From: Stutzerimonas stutzeri
Lineage (GTDB): Bacteria > Pseudomonadota > Gammaproteobacteria > Pseudomonadales > Pseudomonadaceae
Assembly: GCF_000590475.1 (NCBI RefSeq)
Contig: NZ_CP007441.1
Location: 3,168,660-3,232,659 of the forward strand
Length of the DNA: 64,000 bases
Reading direction: 5' to 3'
Shown in pieces: positions 24,750 to 34,700 of this stretch; the first letter of the stretch is position 1, and every line of letters begins with the position of its first letter. The notes under the pieces were generated by a model. That model saw nothing but the letters and a program-made list of their open reading frames with translations, did not search any database and was not told the origin of the DNA. Both the position numbers and the translations under genes were made by a program.

Positions 24750-25451
24750 ATGACAACGTGCGCAGCTCAGCAAATTCTGGCGATCGAGGATGACCCGGTA
24801 CTGGGTCCGCACCTTAGAACGTCTTTGGAGAACCGGGGGTTTGAAGTGACGCTCGCCGACGATGGCCCGACGGGCCTGGCGCTGGCCCGAGATTCGGCCT
24901 ATGACCTGATCCTGTTGGACGTGATGTTGCCGGACCTCAGCGGCATGGAATTACTGACTCGACTACGGACTGAGCGGCGCACACCAGTGCTGATGATGTC
25001 CGCCCTCGGCAACGAGGCGCATCGCATCCAGGGCTTCGACTGCGGCGCCGACGACTACCTTCCCAAACCGTTCAGCCTCGACGAGTTGCTGGTGCGCATC
25101 GCAGCGATCCTCCGCCGTGTAGCCTACGAACGCAGTGTGCCATCAGCCGCCAACGATGACCGGACACGCTTCGATGATCAACGCGGCGACGTGCATCACG
25201 AGGGTCGCTGGATCGGTCTGACGGCGACCGAGTACCGGCTGATGAAAGTGCTCCATGAGGCAAGCGGCGAGGTGCTGAGCAAGCCCTTCCTCTATCAGCA
25301 GGCCCTGCGTCGCGGCTATTCGCAACATGACCGCAGCCTGGACATGCATATCAGCAACATCCGCCGCAAACTGGCCCGCGAACGGGTCATCGAGCTGCGC
25401 CTGGAATCCGTGTGGGGCAAGGGCTACGTGTTAGAGCTGCAGGCCCCTTGA
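24750..25451 (+). CDS. pfeR: OmpR-type response regulator, PfeR-like
   Basis: A 233-residue regulator with a receiver domain (acidic pocket E13 D14 D15, phospho-acceptor D57 in ILLDVMLPD, LPKPFS lysine) and a C-terminal winged helix (LTATEYRLMKVLHEASGEVLSK, RSLDMHISNIRRKL, VWGKGYVL). It is followed by its kinase and then a catecholate TonB receptor. This is the PfeR-PfeS-PfeA (or related PirRSA) order of Pseudomonas, in which the sensor detects ferric enterobactin-like siderophores and the regulator switches on the receptor gene. Which of the two systems this is cannot be settled here. Confidence 0.9.
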   Translation: MTTCAAQQILAIEDDPVLGPHLRTSLENRGFEVTLADDGPTGLALARDSAYDLILLDVMLPDLSGMELLTRLRTERRTPVLMMSALGNEAHRIQGFDCGADDYLPKPFSLDELLVRIAAILRRVAYERSVPSAANDDRTRFDDQRGDVHHEGRWIGLTATEYRLMKVLHEASGEVLSKPFLYQQALRRGYSQHDRSLDMHISNIRRKLARERVIELRLESVWGKGYVLELQAP

Positions 25452-26782
25452 TGCCCAATCGTCATTCGCTGTTCTGGCGTCTGGTCGTGCTTGTTGCCGG
25501 GTTCTGCCTGTCGATGATCTGGGCGAGCGGCTACGTTGGCCGTCACATCGACCGGGCCAACTCCTATTTGTCGCAGGAGGCTCACGAAATCCTTGCCGGC
25601 TATGCCGAGGAGGCCCATGCCGCTCTGCAAGCGGGACCACAGACACTGGGGCAATGGCTCGCCCGCATGCGCCAGCGCGAGTCGAGCTGGCTGGTTGTGG
25701 TGGATGAAAAGCTACAACCCCTCGGCGGGCAGACGCTGAGCGACGAAGAACGGCAAATGCTCACCTTCGTACGGCATTACGAACGGCCGATGAGCCGGCG
25801 CTATGAGGGCCTGCCGCTCATCTCCGTGCCCATCGCGGACAGCGGCGCCCTGCTGATAATGCGTCTGCCAGAACGCTTCCGGCCCTGGCGCCATCACGCG
25901 TTACTCACCGCCGGGGTCGTGTATTTACCGCTGGTGGTGCTGTCGGTGCTGTTCTGCTGGTTGCTCTATCGTTTGCTGGTTTCACCGCTGGACGGCCTGC
26001 GTCGGCAGGCCAATGCGCTGCGCGGCAACCGTCTCGATTCGTTGCTGCCGCCGTCGATAGCCCGGCGCAACGATGAACTCGGCGAACTGGGCCGCTCACT
26101 GGAATACCTCACCCAGCGTCTGCGAGACTCCATCGCCCAGCAGCAGCAATTGCTGCGCGACCTTTCTCACGAGCTGCGTACCCCGCTGAGCCGCTTGCGC
26201 GTCGCCTGCGAGAGCGAGCTGAGTGCCGAGGAAATGCGCAGCCGCACCGACCGGGAAATCACCAGCATGCAGCAGCTGGTCGACAGTACCCTGGAATTCG
26301 CCTGGCTGGACAGCGAACAACCCCGTTTCGAATGCGAGCCGGTGGACGTGGCTGCGCTATGGGACGTGCTCAGCGAGAACGCCTGCTTCGAAGCCGGCTG
26401 GCCGCGTCAGCGCATCCAGGCGCAGCTGCCCGAAGACTGCCAGGTGCTTGGCAATCTCAACGCATTGGCGCAAGCCATGGAGAACATTCTGCGCAACGCC
26501 ATTCGCTATTCCCCTGTAGGAGGAACCGTTCGCCTGTCGGCTGATCGCGACGGCGTCCACTGGCGGCTGCGCATCGAGGACCAGGGGCCGGGCGTGCCTG
26601 CCAACCAGCTGCCGGTGATCTTCCGCCCCTTCGCTCGACTCAGCGCGGCCCGCCCCGGTGGTGATGGTTTCGGCTTGGGCCTTGCGATCGCCCGCGGCAT
26701 GGTTCAGATGCAGGGCGGCGACATCTGGGCCCAAAACAGCGAGTCCGGCTTGCGCATGACCATCCGATTGCGAAGTGTATAG
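25451..26782 (+). CDS. pfeS: Sensor histidine kinase, PfeS-like
   Basis: A 443-residue inner-membrane kinase. TM1 is near residues 8-28, a short periplasmic sensor of about 130 residues follows, then TM2 (YLPLVVLSVLFCWLLYRLLV), HAMP, and the kinase core. The H-box is DLSHELRTPLSRLRVA, the N-box MENILRNAIRYSP, G1 IEDQGPGVP and G2 GDGFGLGLAIA. Its ATG overlaps the TGA of the regulator gene (TGATG), so the two are translationally coupled. It should phosphorylate the PfeR-like regulator when a ferric siderophore reaches the periplasm. Confidence 0.92.
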   Translation: MPNRHSLFWRLVVLVAGFCLSMIWASGYVGRHIDRANSYLSQEAHEILAGYAEEAHAALQAGPQTLGQWLARMRQRESSWLVVVDEKLQPLGGQTLSDEERQMLTFVRHYERPMSRRYEGLPLISVPIADSGALLIMRLPERFRPWRHHALLTAGVVYLPLVVLSVLFCWLLYRLLVSPLDGLRRQANALRGNRLDSLLPPSIARRNDELGELGRSLEYLTQRLRDSIAQQQQLLRDLSHELRTPLSRLRVACESELSAEEMRSRTDREITSMQQLVDSTLEFAWLDSEQPRFECEPVDVAALWDVLSENACFEAGWPRQRIQAQLPEDCQVLGNLNALAQAMENILRNAIRYSPVGGTVRLSADRDGVHWRLRIEDQGPGVPANQLPVIFRPFARLSAARPGGDGFGLGLAIARGMVQMQGGDIWAQNSESGLRMTIRLRSV

Positions 26783-26805
26783 ATTGTAAATGAGCTTTAC
26801 TCTCA

Positions 26806-26824
26806 AATGAGAATACTTAGCATT
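26806..26824 (+). promoter_or_regulatory. Fur-like box upstream of the PfeA-like receptor
   Basis: AATGAGAATACTTAGCATT: the inner TGAGAAT-A-CTTAGCA matches the TGATAAT-N-ATTATCA pattern at 11 of 14 positions. It lies 98 bp before the receptor start, in the gap after the kinase gene. This supports iron repression in addition to control by the two-component system. Confidence 0.6.
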
Positions 26825-26921
26825 GCGAACGGCGCGATAGCCGCTTGAAGGTAACGCGCTTTTTTTGCGGCCCCTTTTCGGTCGCCGACTAACAATGCAT
26901 AAGCTCAGGGAGAACGCGGGA

Positions 26922-29003
26922 ATGGTAGTTTTCAATCGAAGCCGGCTGGCTGGCGCCATCGCCATGGCAACCTGGATGAGCGCAACGGCCCAGGCACAAG
27001 AGCCGATCGAACTACAGCCCACCACGGTGGTGACCGCTGCGGGTTTCGAGCAGAACATCGCAGAGGCTCCAGCCAGTATTTCGGTGATCACCCGCGAGCA
27101 GCTTGAAGAACAGTCCTACACCAGCGTTCTCGATGCAATGAAAAACGTTCCAGGCGTGTATGTCTCCGGCGGCGGTAATCAGCAAGACATCACTATTCGC
27201 GGCATGGGCAGCGAATACACCCTGGTGCTGGTGGACGGACGGCCAATCTCTGCAGGTCGCCAGACCCAGACCAACGGAACCTCTGGCGGCAAGCAGCAGC
27301 TGGCGTTGCCACCCCTGGCCATGATCGAGCGCATCGAAGTCATCCGCGGCCCGATGTCCTCGCTGTACGGTTCAGAAGCCATGGGCGGCGTCATCAACAT
27401 CATTACCCGCCAGTCCACCAACGAATGGGCAGGGACCGTCCGCGCCCAGAAGATGTTCTCCCAGAACGATTACAACGACGACGAATACCACACCGAGCTG
27501 TTCGCCGGTGGCGCGCTGATTCCCGGACTGATGGGCCTGCAGCTGAGCGGCGCCTATACCCACACTTATGAAAGTGATTACGTCGGCGGTGAATCCTTCA
27601 ATTCCGGTGAAAGCAAGCCGGAAACCCGCGAGAGCAATGTCGGCGCTGACTTGTTTATAACGCCCACCGAAGCCGACCGGTTCACCCTTGGCTATCGCGA
27701 AGTTACACAGAAATCGCGGCATACCGCAGGCAAGAGTTCGCCTGTAACCGATACCCTGCTGGAGGGGCAGGCATCGACCAACCGCTTCGAGAAGGAAGTC
27801 TGGACGCTGTCGCACGACGGCAACTATGGCGGCTGGCTGATGAATAGCTATCTGCAACGCGACGTGTCCGAGCGGGTGCAGGACCTGTCGATGGAAGAGA
27901 CCGTCAATCTCTTCAACACCCAGGGGACTTTTTTCTGGGGCCAACACACGATCACCCTCGGCGGACAGTACAAGGACGAAGAGTTCGTCAATGGCCAGAA
28001 CGTGCTGTTCAACGATGGCATCGCAGGGGGCGTACACGAAGCCGATCGCTGGCTGGCAGCGATCTACGGCGAAGTGGAATGGGGCATTACCGAAGACTTC
28101 TCGTTGACCACCGGCTTGCGCTACAACGATGACGAGTTCTTTGGTGGTTACCTATCCCCCCGCATCTACGGCGTCTACAGCCTGATGCCAACCCTGACTC
28201 TGAAAGGTGGCGTTTCGACTGGCTACAAGCAGCCGTCTCTCACTCAATCCACCGAAGGCTTCGGTGGCCGTACCGGCGGCGGTGGCTCGCCAAACGTAGG
28301 CGCCAATGGTCAATCGCTGCCACGCGCGCTGAGCATCGGCAACGCCGATCTGGAACCGGAAACCAGCACCAGTTACGAAATCGGTTTCGTATTCGATGAT
28401 CCATCAATCGGCCTGGGTTCCAGCGTGATGGTGTTCCATACGGTCTACAAAGACAAAATCGCAGAAGATCGCTTCTGCACTAGCCCGAATGCTGCTAGCA
28501 ACAACGACGTTGCCAATTACGCCTGTAACTTCGGTGGCAACAACTTCTACTTCCTCAGCACGACCCGGAACATCGATGAAGCCGTTATCCAGGGTGTGGA
28601 ATTCACCCTCGACTACGACATCACCAACGACCTGACCTGGATGAGCAGTTATACCTTTACCGACTCCGAACAGAAGACCGGTGAGTTCAAGGGTGAGCCG
28701 CTCAACAAGCAGCCCCGGCACATGTTCAACACCAATCTGGATTGGCGCGTTTCGGACAAGCTTAACCTGTGGTCGCAGTACAACTACCGCAGCCGTACCT
28801 CCGATTACCTGAGCCGTACCAGCATGAGCGAAGGCACGCCGGGCTACGGGTTCGTCGACATCGGCGCGGTGTACGGAGTGTCCCGTAACGTCGACCTGAC
28901 TGCCGGGCTCTACAACGTGGCAAATAAGGAAGTGACCAATGACGATTACGCCGTGGTGCTCGACGGTCGCCGCCTGGTCGTAGGCATGTCGGTCGACTTC
29001 TAA
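26922..29003 (+). CDS. pfeA: TonB-dependent ferric catecholate receptor, PfeA/FepA-like
   Basis: A 693-residue outer-membrane receptor that would import ferric enterobactin or similar catecholates using TonB energy. It has a signal peptide (AGAIAMATWMSATAQAQ), a TonB-box-like TTVVTAAG, the plug (APASISVITREQLEEQSYTSVLDAM..., IRGMGSEYTLVLVDGRPIS, IEVIRGPMSSLYGSEAMGGVINIIT), and a 22-strand barrel ending in VVGMSVDF. Closest features are those of FepA/PfeA. The ATG at 26922 has GGGAGA 8 bp before it; ATG 26895 and 26865 lack this. It follows PfeRS with a Fur-like box between. Confidence 0.93.
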   Translation: MVVFNRSRLAGAIAMATWMSATAQAQEPIELQPTTVVTAAGFEQNIAEAPASISVITREQLEEQSYTSVLDAMKNVPGVYVSGGGNQQDITIRGMGSEYTLVLVDGRPISAGRQTQTNGTSGGKQQLALPPLAMIERIEVIRGPMSSLYGSEAMGGVINIITRQSTNEWAGTVRAQKMFSQNDYNDDEYHTELFAGGALIPGLMGLQLSGAYTHTYESDYVGGESFNSGESKPETRESNVGADLFITPTEADRFTLGYREVTQKSRHTAGKSSPVTDTLLEGQASTNRFEKEVWTLSHDGNYGGWLMNSYLQRDVSERVQDLSMEETVNLFNTQGTFFWGQHTITLGGQYKDEEFVNGQNVLFNDGIAGGVHEADRWLAAIYGEVEWGITEDFSLTTGLRYNDDEFFGGYLSPRIYGVYSLMPTLTLKGGVSTGYKQPSLTQSTEGFGGRTGGGGSPNVGANGQSLPRALSIGNADLEPETSTSYEIGFVFDDPSIGLGSSVMVFHTVYKDKIAEDRFCTSPNAASNNDVANYACNFGGNNFYFLSTTRNIDEAVIQGVEFTLDYDITNDLTWMSSYTFTDSEQKTGEFKGEPLNKQPRHMFNTNLDWRVSDKLNLWSQYNYRSRTSDYLSRTSMSEGTPGYGFVDIGAVYGVSRNVDLTAGLYNVANKEVTNDDYAVVLDGRRLVVGMSVDF

Positions 29004-29062
29004 ACAACAGATGCGGTAAGGGGCGCGGCCTGGAAGGCGCGCCACGCCGCTTCGAATTGACT

Positions 29063-29098
29063 GCCCGACCGGCTGATAAAGCCAGTGTCGGGCGTTTT
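29063..29098 (+). terminator. Terminator after the PfeA-like gene
   Basis: GCCCGAC and GTCGGGC pair around a loop that can itself pair (GGCT/AGCC), followed directly by GTTTT. It separates the receptor gene from the downstream cassette. Confidence 0.75.
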
Positions 29099-29133
29099 CG
29101 TATGACTTCAGCTGTTCCTATTGGGAGCCTGTC

Positions 29134-29436
29134 GTGACTCGTTCCGTATCGCAATCGAGAAATGCATGGCCTGAAATCGCCATCCGTACTGCGCTCGCCA
29201 TCCTAGGCGGCTACGCCTTCACCTACGCATTCACTGCGGCCCTGGCGCAGGTGTTGCCGTTGGATAAGGTCGATGCGCTGGCGATCTCTTCTCTGCTGTC
29301 TTTCGTGATCTATCTGGCCTTCATTCTCTGGGCCTTTGCCGCAGCTTCACTTAAGCGCGTGCTCGTTGGCGTGTGCATGGCGTTGCCACTGGCAGCCATC
29401 GGCTTCTGGCCTCAGCTGTTGGGAGCACTGAAATGA
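29134..29436 (+). CDS. DUF3649 small membrane protein
   Basis: A 100-residue inner-membrane protein with three hydrophobic helices (AILGGYAFTYAFTAALAQVL, LAISSLLSFVIYLAFILWAFAA, VLVGVCMALPLAAIGFWPQLL). It matches the DUF3649 family, found ahead of PepSY membrane proteins in siderophore-uptake loci. The start is GTG with GGGAG upstream. Its stop overlaps the next ATG by 4 bp. It is probably an accessory of the PepSY protein; its role is unknown. Confidence 0.85.
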   Translation: MTRSVSQSRNAWPEIAIRTALAILGGYAFTYAFTAALAQVLPLDKVDALAISSLLSFVIYLAFILWAFAAASLKRVLVGVCMALPLAAIGFWPQLLGALK

Positions 29437-31115
29437 AAGGCACCCTGACGCAATCCATGTCCTGGCTCCATACCTGGTGCGGGCTGCTGCTCGGCTGGGT
29501 GCTGTTTGCCATTTTCCTGACCGGCACCCTCGCGGTGTTCGACAAGGAGATCAATTGGTGGATGCAGCCCGAACTCGCCGACCACAGTCCATCGCCTGCG
29601 GCGGCTGCCAACCTGGCCCAGCGCTGGCTGATGGAGAAACACCCTGACGAATCGAACTGGAACATCAGCCTGCCGACCGATCGCTCTCCGGACCTGAGCG
29701 TATCCGTCGGCGAGCGACGTCGCGGCGCTGGCAGCACGCAGCTGGACCCGCAGACGAGCGAGATCGTCGAACCGAGGGAAACCGTCGGTGGCAACTTCTT
29801 CTTCCGTTTCCACTACACCCTGCACATGCCGAGAACGATTGGCGTCTGGGCAGTCGGTGTCGCCGCCATGGCCATGCTGGTGGCGTTGATCAGCGGGATC
29901 ATCATCCACAAGAAGATCTTCAAGGAATTCTTCACCTTCCGCCCCGCCAAGGGGCAGCGCTCCTGGCTCGATGGGCACAACGCCAGCGCCGTTCTGCTGC
30001 TGCCGTTTCATCTGATGATTACCTATACCGGGCTCGCGATCTTTTTCCTCGTCTACATGCCGGCAGCCGTTGATGCGCTGTATGACGGTGACCGTCAGGC
30101 CTATTTCCGCGACGCACAGCCAGCCCGCGCAGCGGAGCAAGGTCAGCGCGAACAGCAGGCGGCGCAAGGCGAACAGGCCGCACGCAACGAGCAGAACCCC
30201 CGCGGAAATCAGGCGGCACGTGGCGAGCAGGCGCCACGTGAAGCGCAGACCGGACGCGGTGAGACCGCCCGGGGCGAAGGCCGCGCAAGAACCGCTGCGG
30301 CACCGGCAGCACCTCTGATCGCGCTGGGCGAAATCGTCAGCCGAGCGGAAGCTCATTACGGTGAGGGCATGATCGGCGGTCTGGCCGTGAGCAACCCGGG
30401 CAGGGCCAATGCCCAGGTCACGGCGCGCCCTGTGCTGGGCAACCGAATCGAGCTGACCAAAGGTGAAGGCATCGTCTTCAATGGCGTCACCGGGGAACTG
30501 ATCAAGACCCCGGAGCCCTCAGGCGCCAGCCAGCTGACTCAACGGGTGATGGCCGGCCTGCATTTCGCGCAGTTCGGCGGCTATCCGATGCGCTGGTTGT
30601 ACTTTATCTGCGGCATGGTCAGCTGCGGCATGATCGCGACCGGGCTGGTCCTCTATACCGTCAAGCAACGCAAGCAAAGCAAGGCCAACCCGCATTTCCT
30701 GAGGGTCGTCGAAAGCCTGAACGTAGCCGTGGTCGCCGGGCTTTCCCTCGCCTGTATCGCACTGCTGTGGGGCAATCGGCTGCTACCGGCCGCGCTGGAA
30801 GGCCGTCAGGACTGGGAACTGCGGGTGTTCTTCGGCATCTGGGCGTTGAGCTGGTTACACGGTTGGGTCCGCAAGCCATTGCGCGCGTGGCGAGAGCAGA
30901 TCTTCGCCTCGGCAGTACTGGCGCTCGGCCTGCCGCTGCTGGACCTGATGACCGGAAACCTGACCGCCGACAGCATGCGCCTGTCGCTGATCGCAAGCAT
31001 GGTGGTGACTGGCCTGCTGCTCGTCTGGACAGCCTGGAAGATTCCTAAAGCCGTCGCCGCCCGAAAGGCGCGGTCTGCCCCTCTCAACCGCCCCGTCACC
31101 GGAGCCTCTTCATGA
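29433..31115 (+). CDS. PepSY-associated TM protein (siderophore reductase type)
   Basis: A 560-residue inner-membrane protein with about four to eight helices: an N-terminal WLHTWCGLLLGWVLFAIFLTGTLAVF helix, FRFHYTLHM with conserved histidines, a helix pair at about 145-215, and helices at the C-terminal end. The family (PiuB/FoxB-like) is thought to reduce ferric siderophores in the periplasm or inner membrane. Residues about 229-289 form an unusual Gln/Glu/Ala/Arg-rich segment with repeated EQAAR-like units, absent from the family's usual plan. It overlaps the flanking genes by 4 bp at each end (ATGA), so the three form a tight operon. Confidence 0.9.
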   Translation: MKGTLTQSMSWLHTWCGLLLGWVLFAIFLTGTLAVFDKEINWWMQPELADHSPSPAAAANLAQRWLMEKHPDESNWNISLPTDRSPDLSVSVGERRRGAGSTQLDPQTSEIVEPRETVGGNFFFRFHYTLHMPRTIGVWAVGVAAMAMLVALISGIIIHKKIFKEFFTFRPAKGQRSWLDGHNASAVLLLPFHLMITYTGLAIFFLVYMPAAVDALYDGDRQAYFRDAQPARAAEQGQREQQAAQGEQAARNEQNPRGNQAARGEQAPREAQTGRGETARGEGRARTAAAPAAPLIALGEIVSRAEAHYGEGMIGGLAVSNPGRANAQVTARPVLGNRIELTKGEGIVFNGVTGELIKTPEPSGASQLTQRVMAGLHFAQFGGYPMRWLYFICGMVSCGMIATGLVLYTVKQRKQSKANPHFLRVVESLNVAVVAGLSLACIALLWGNRLLPAALEGRQDWELRVFFGIWALSWLHGWVRKPLRAWREQIFASAVLALGLPLLDLMTGNLTADSMRLSLIASMVVTGLLLVWTAWKIPKAVAARKARSAPLNRPVTGASS

Positions 31116-31447
31116 ACGGTTCAGCGCTACTCGCCAGTCTCGTGCTGGCCTACGCCGGCATGCTGGGTTTCTGTCTCGGGAAAGAGCGCCACTGGAAACA
31201 GCTGGTCAGCCCGCGCATGCCTGCGCAACTCCGTCGCCTCTGCGTTCCGGCCGGCAGCCTTCTGCTCGGCTTCGCCGTGTATGTGGCAGGACAGGTCTGG
31301 CCCGGCGGCATGGCAATAGTCGCCTGGTTCGGCCTGATCTCGCTGACCGGCTTCGCCTTGCTCATGCTGATCCCCTATGCGCCACGCCTGGTGGTGAACC
31401 TGCCCCTGGCCGGCGGGCTGATCTGGGCGGCAACTGCGCTAGCCTGA
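31112..31447 (+). CDS. DUF3325 small membrane protein
   Basis: A 111-residue protein with three helices (LLASLVLAYAGMLGFCLG, AGSLLLGFAVYVAGQVW, IVAWFGLISLTGFALLMLIPY) and an LCLGKERHW segment after the first. It fits DUF3325, the third member of the DUF3649-PepSY-DUF3325 cassette near TonB receptors. Its ATG overlaps the stop of the PepSY gene (ATGA). The function is unknown, but the overlap implies it is made together with the reductase-like protein. Confidence 0.85.
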   Translation: MNGSALLASLVLAYAGMLGFCLGKERHWKQLVSPRMPAQLRRLCVPAGSLLLGFAVYVAGQVWPGGMAIVAWFGLISLTGFALLMLIPYAPRLVVNLPLAGGLIWAATALA

Positions 31448-31762
31448 AGATCGCGGCGAGTCGGCGCCCGGCCACGCTCCGACAATAGCGCCTCCATTGC
31501 TGTATCGTGGAGCAATTGCTGCGACAGCATCCTTCCTGCAAGTGGTGGGGCCCAGATGCCCCGCCGCTTGAATGGCTCGCCGATTCTTGATCCTGTGTCC
31601 ACCCGCTCAGCGGGCTGGCTCATGCCCGAGGCCGTACGGCGATTTGGTAGAAACCGGCAACCGGTTTCCAGTTGTTCCGAAAGCTTGCCGCCGTGGTTCC
31701 TTTAACAGGAGCCGGCGCTTTCACGCCTGTTCCATGCAGATCCGCTGGCCGGACAGGCGCTC
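31448..31762. other. Intergenic region before the glucan synthase gene
   Basis: About 315 bp without a convincing coding frame. It contains one small dyad, AAACCGG-CAA-CCGGTTT at 31658-31674. The promoter of the glucan synthase gene should lie here. Confidence 0.5.
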
Positions 31763-34700
31763 ATGAATTCGATTTTACGTAACATCCTCGGACGCCCCGG
31801 GCCGTCTCCCCTATGGAGCGGGCGCGCGCCCGTTCGCGAAGAGCTGTTCGGCACCGAGCGGCTCGAACTGCATGCCCGCAGCCTTGCCACCGCCCAACCC
31901 GTCACGTCCCGCCCACCAGCCGTGCTGCCGCTGCAGGCGCGTCTGAACGATAACGCCGTCGTGCTACTGGCCGCCTACCGCGCCAGCGCAACCGAGCTGG
32001 AACAGGGGCGCAGCGTGGTACCGGCTGCCGAATGGCTGCTGGACAATTATCACCTGGTCGAAGCGCAAATCCGCGAGATCCGCGACGACCTGCCGCCGGG
32101 GTTCTACCGGCAGTTGCCGAAACTGGCCGAAGGCCCCTTCGCTGGATATCCCCGCGTGTTCGGCATGGCCTGGGCCTTTGTTGCCCACACCGACAGCCAC
32201 TTCGACCCCGAGACGCTGCGACGCTTTATCAACGCCTATCAACAGGTGCAGCCGCTGACAATTGGCGAGCTCTGGGCTGTCGCCATTACGTTGCGCATCG
32301 TGCTGATCGAAAACCTGCGCCGGCTGAGCGACCAGATCACCGCTGGCCGCGAAACCCGGGCAGCCGCTGACGCAATGGCCAGCCGCCTGCTGTCAGCCAC
32401 CTCGGCGAAGAAAGCGCTGGACGATGAAATCGCCTTGCGTGGCGACGCGCCACTATCGGAAGTCTTCGCTGCGGAGCTGGCCAAGCGCCTGCGCGACCAG
32501 GACCCTCGCACCACACCTTCCCTGGAGTGGCTAGAGGAGCAACTGGGACGGCAGGACACCTCCATCGATCAGGTGGTGCAACACGCCCAGCAGCGTCAGG
32601 GTGCCTCGAACGTCAGCGTGCGTAACGTCATCACCAGCATGCGGCTCATCTCGGATATTGACTGGACCGAGATGTTCGAAAGCATCAGCCTGGTGGATGA
32701 GCGACTGCGTGCCGAAAGCGCCTTTGCCACCATGGATTTCCCCACGCGCAACCTCTACCGCAGTGCCATCGAGCAGCTGGCGCGGGGCTCTGCCGCCACT
32801 GAACTGGAAATCGCCGGCGCAGCACTTGCCGCGGCAGCTTCAGCGCCAACTACCGACCTGACGCAAGACGAGCGAGTGGGCGACCCGGGCTATCACCTGA
32901 TCGGTGAAGGCCGCCTCGCGCTGGAGCGCGCCATCGGCTTCAGCCCACCCCTGGGCCTGCGTCTGAGCCGCTTTCATGTGCAGCTGGGCATCGTCGGCTA
33001 TGTGGGCGCCATCCTCCTGCTCACGACACTGCTGCTCACGCTCGGATTACAAGCTCTGGGCGGAGCCGGCGTAGGCGCGGGCTGGCTTGCGCTGCTGGCG
33101 CTTATCGCCTTCCTGCCCATAACCGATCTGGCCACGACGATTGTCAACCGCTTGGTGAACTGGCGTTTTGGCGCCATGGCGCTGCCCGGCCTGGACCTTA
33201 CCAGTGGCGTGCCGGAGTCGCTGCGCACCCTCGTCGCCGTACCGACGCTGCTGACCAATGAAGCCGACCTGCTGGAGCAGATCGAACGGATCGAGGTGCA
33301 TCACCTTGCCGGGGCAGGTGGCGACCTGACCTATGCCCTGCTGACCGACGGGCTGGACGCGGACCAGGAAATCCTCGATGGCGATGCGCACCTGCTGGAT
33401 GTCGCGGTCGGTGCCATCGCCCGACTCAACCAGCGTTACGGCCCGGCCCCTGGCGGCAGCCGATTCCTCATTCTGCATCGGCGCCGTCAGTACAACCCCA
33501 GCGAGGGTCGCTGGATGGGTTGGGAACGCAAACGCGGCAAGTTGCATGAGCTGAATCAGCTATTGCGCGGTGCCATCGACACCAGCTACATGCCGCTGCC
33601 GGGATGCACCCAGCGTGTACCAACCGATGTGCGTTATGTCATCACGCTGGATGCCGACACTCGCCTGCCCCGCGATACTGCCATGCGTCTGATCGGCAAG
33701 ATGGCACATCCGCTGAACCGGCCGCGATTCAGCGTGCCCGAACAGCGCGTGGTCAACGGCTACGCGATTCTCCAGCCGCGAGTCACACCTTCCCTGCCAG
33801 TGGGGCGCGAAGGTTCGTTCTATCAGCGCGTGTTCTCCAGCCCGGGCGGCATGGACCCCTATGCGGCGGCCGTCTCGGACGTCTATCAGGATCTATTCGG
33901 CGAAGGCTCCTACACCGGCAAAGGCATCTACGACATCGACGCTTTCGAGGCCGCCCTGGCCGGCCGCGTGCCGGAAAACACCATGCTCAGCCATGACCTG
34001 TTCGAAGGTGTATTCGCCCGCGCGGGCCTGGCGACGGACGTCGAGGTGGTGGAGGAATTTCCCTCACGCTACGACGTATCGGGCAAGCGCCAGCACCGCT
34101 GGACCCGAGGCGACTGGCAGTTGCTGCCTTGGATATTCGGCCCACGCAACGGCGCCCAGGCATTGCCGATCATTGGCCGCTTCAAGATGCTGGATAACCT
34201 GCGCCGCTCGCTGATGGCCCCGCTGAGCCTGTTGGCCCTTCTGTTGTGCTGGCTGCTGCCGCAGCCCGCGGCGCTGGTTGGCACCCTGCTGGTGCTGGCG
34301 TCGATGGCCGTCCCCGGCCTGCTGCCGCTTTGCTTCGCGCTCCTGCCGAGTCGCAGCGGTATCAGTGCACAGAGCCATCTGCACCGCCTGCTGGGCGAGC
34401 TGCGTATGGCGGGTTCGCAAACTCTGCTGAACCTGATCTTCCTGCCTGACCAGGCCTGGCGAATGGTCGACGCCATTGTGCGCACGCTGTCGCGGCTGTA
34501 CCGGACCCGCCGGAACCTGCTGGAATGGACCACTGCCGCACAGTCGGCCATCAGCCCGAGACTGACCCTGAGCGGCTTCTATCGCAGCATGGCAGGCGGC
34601 ACCGCGCTCGGCCTGGCCACTACGGTTGTGGCGCTGTCGCTCGCACCGACATCCTGGCCATTGGTGGTGCCTTTCGCCCTGCTCTGGCTGGGTGCACCCG

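Noticed and set aside
26840..26870. T-run (CGCTTTTTTTGCGG) before the PfeA-like gene as a terminator
   Set aside because: No stable stem precedes the T-run, so it does not look like a terminator.
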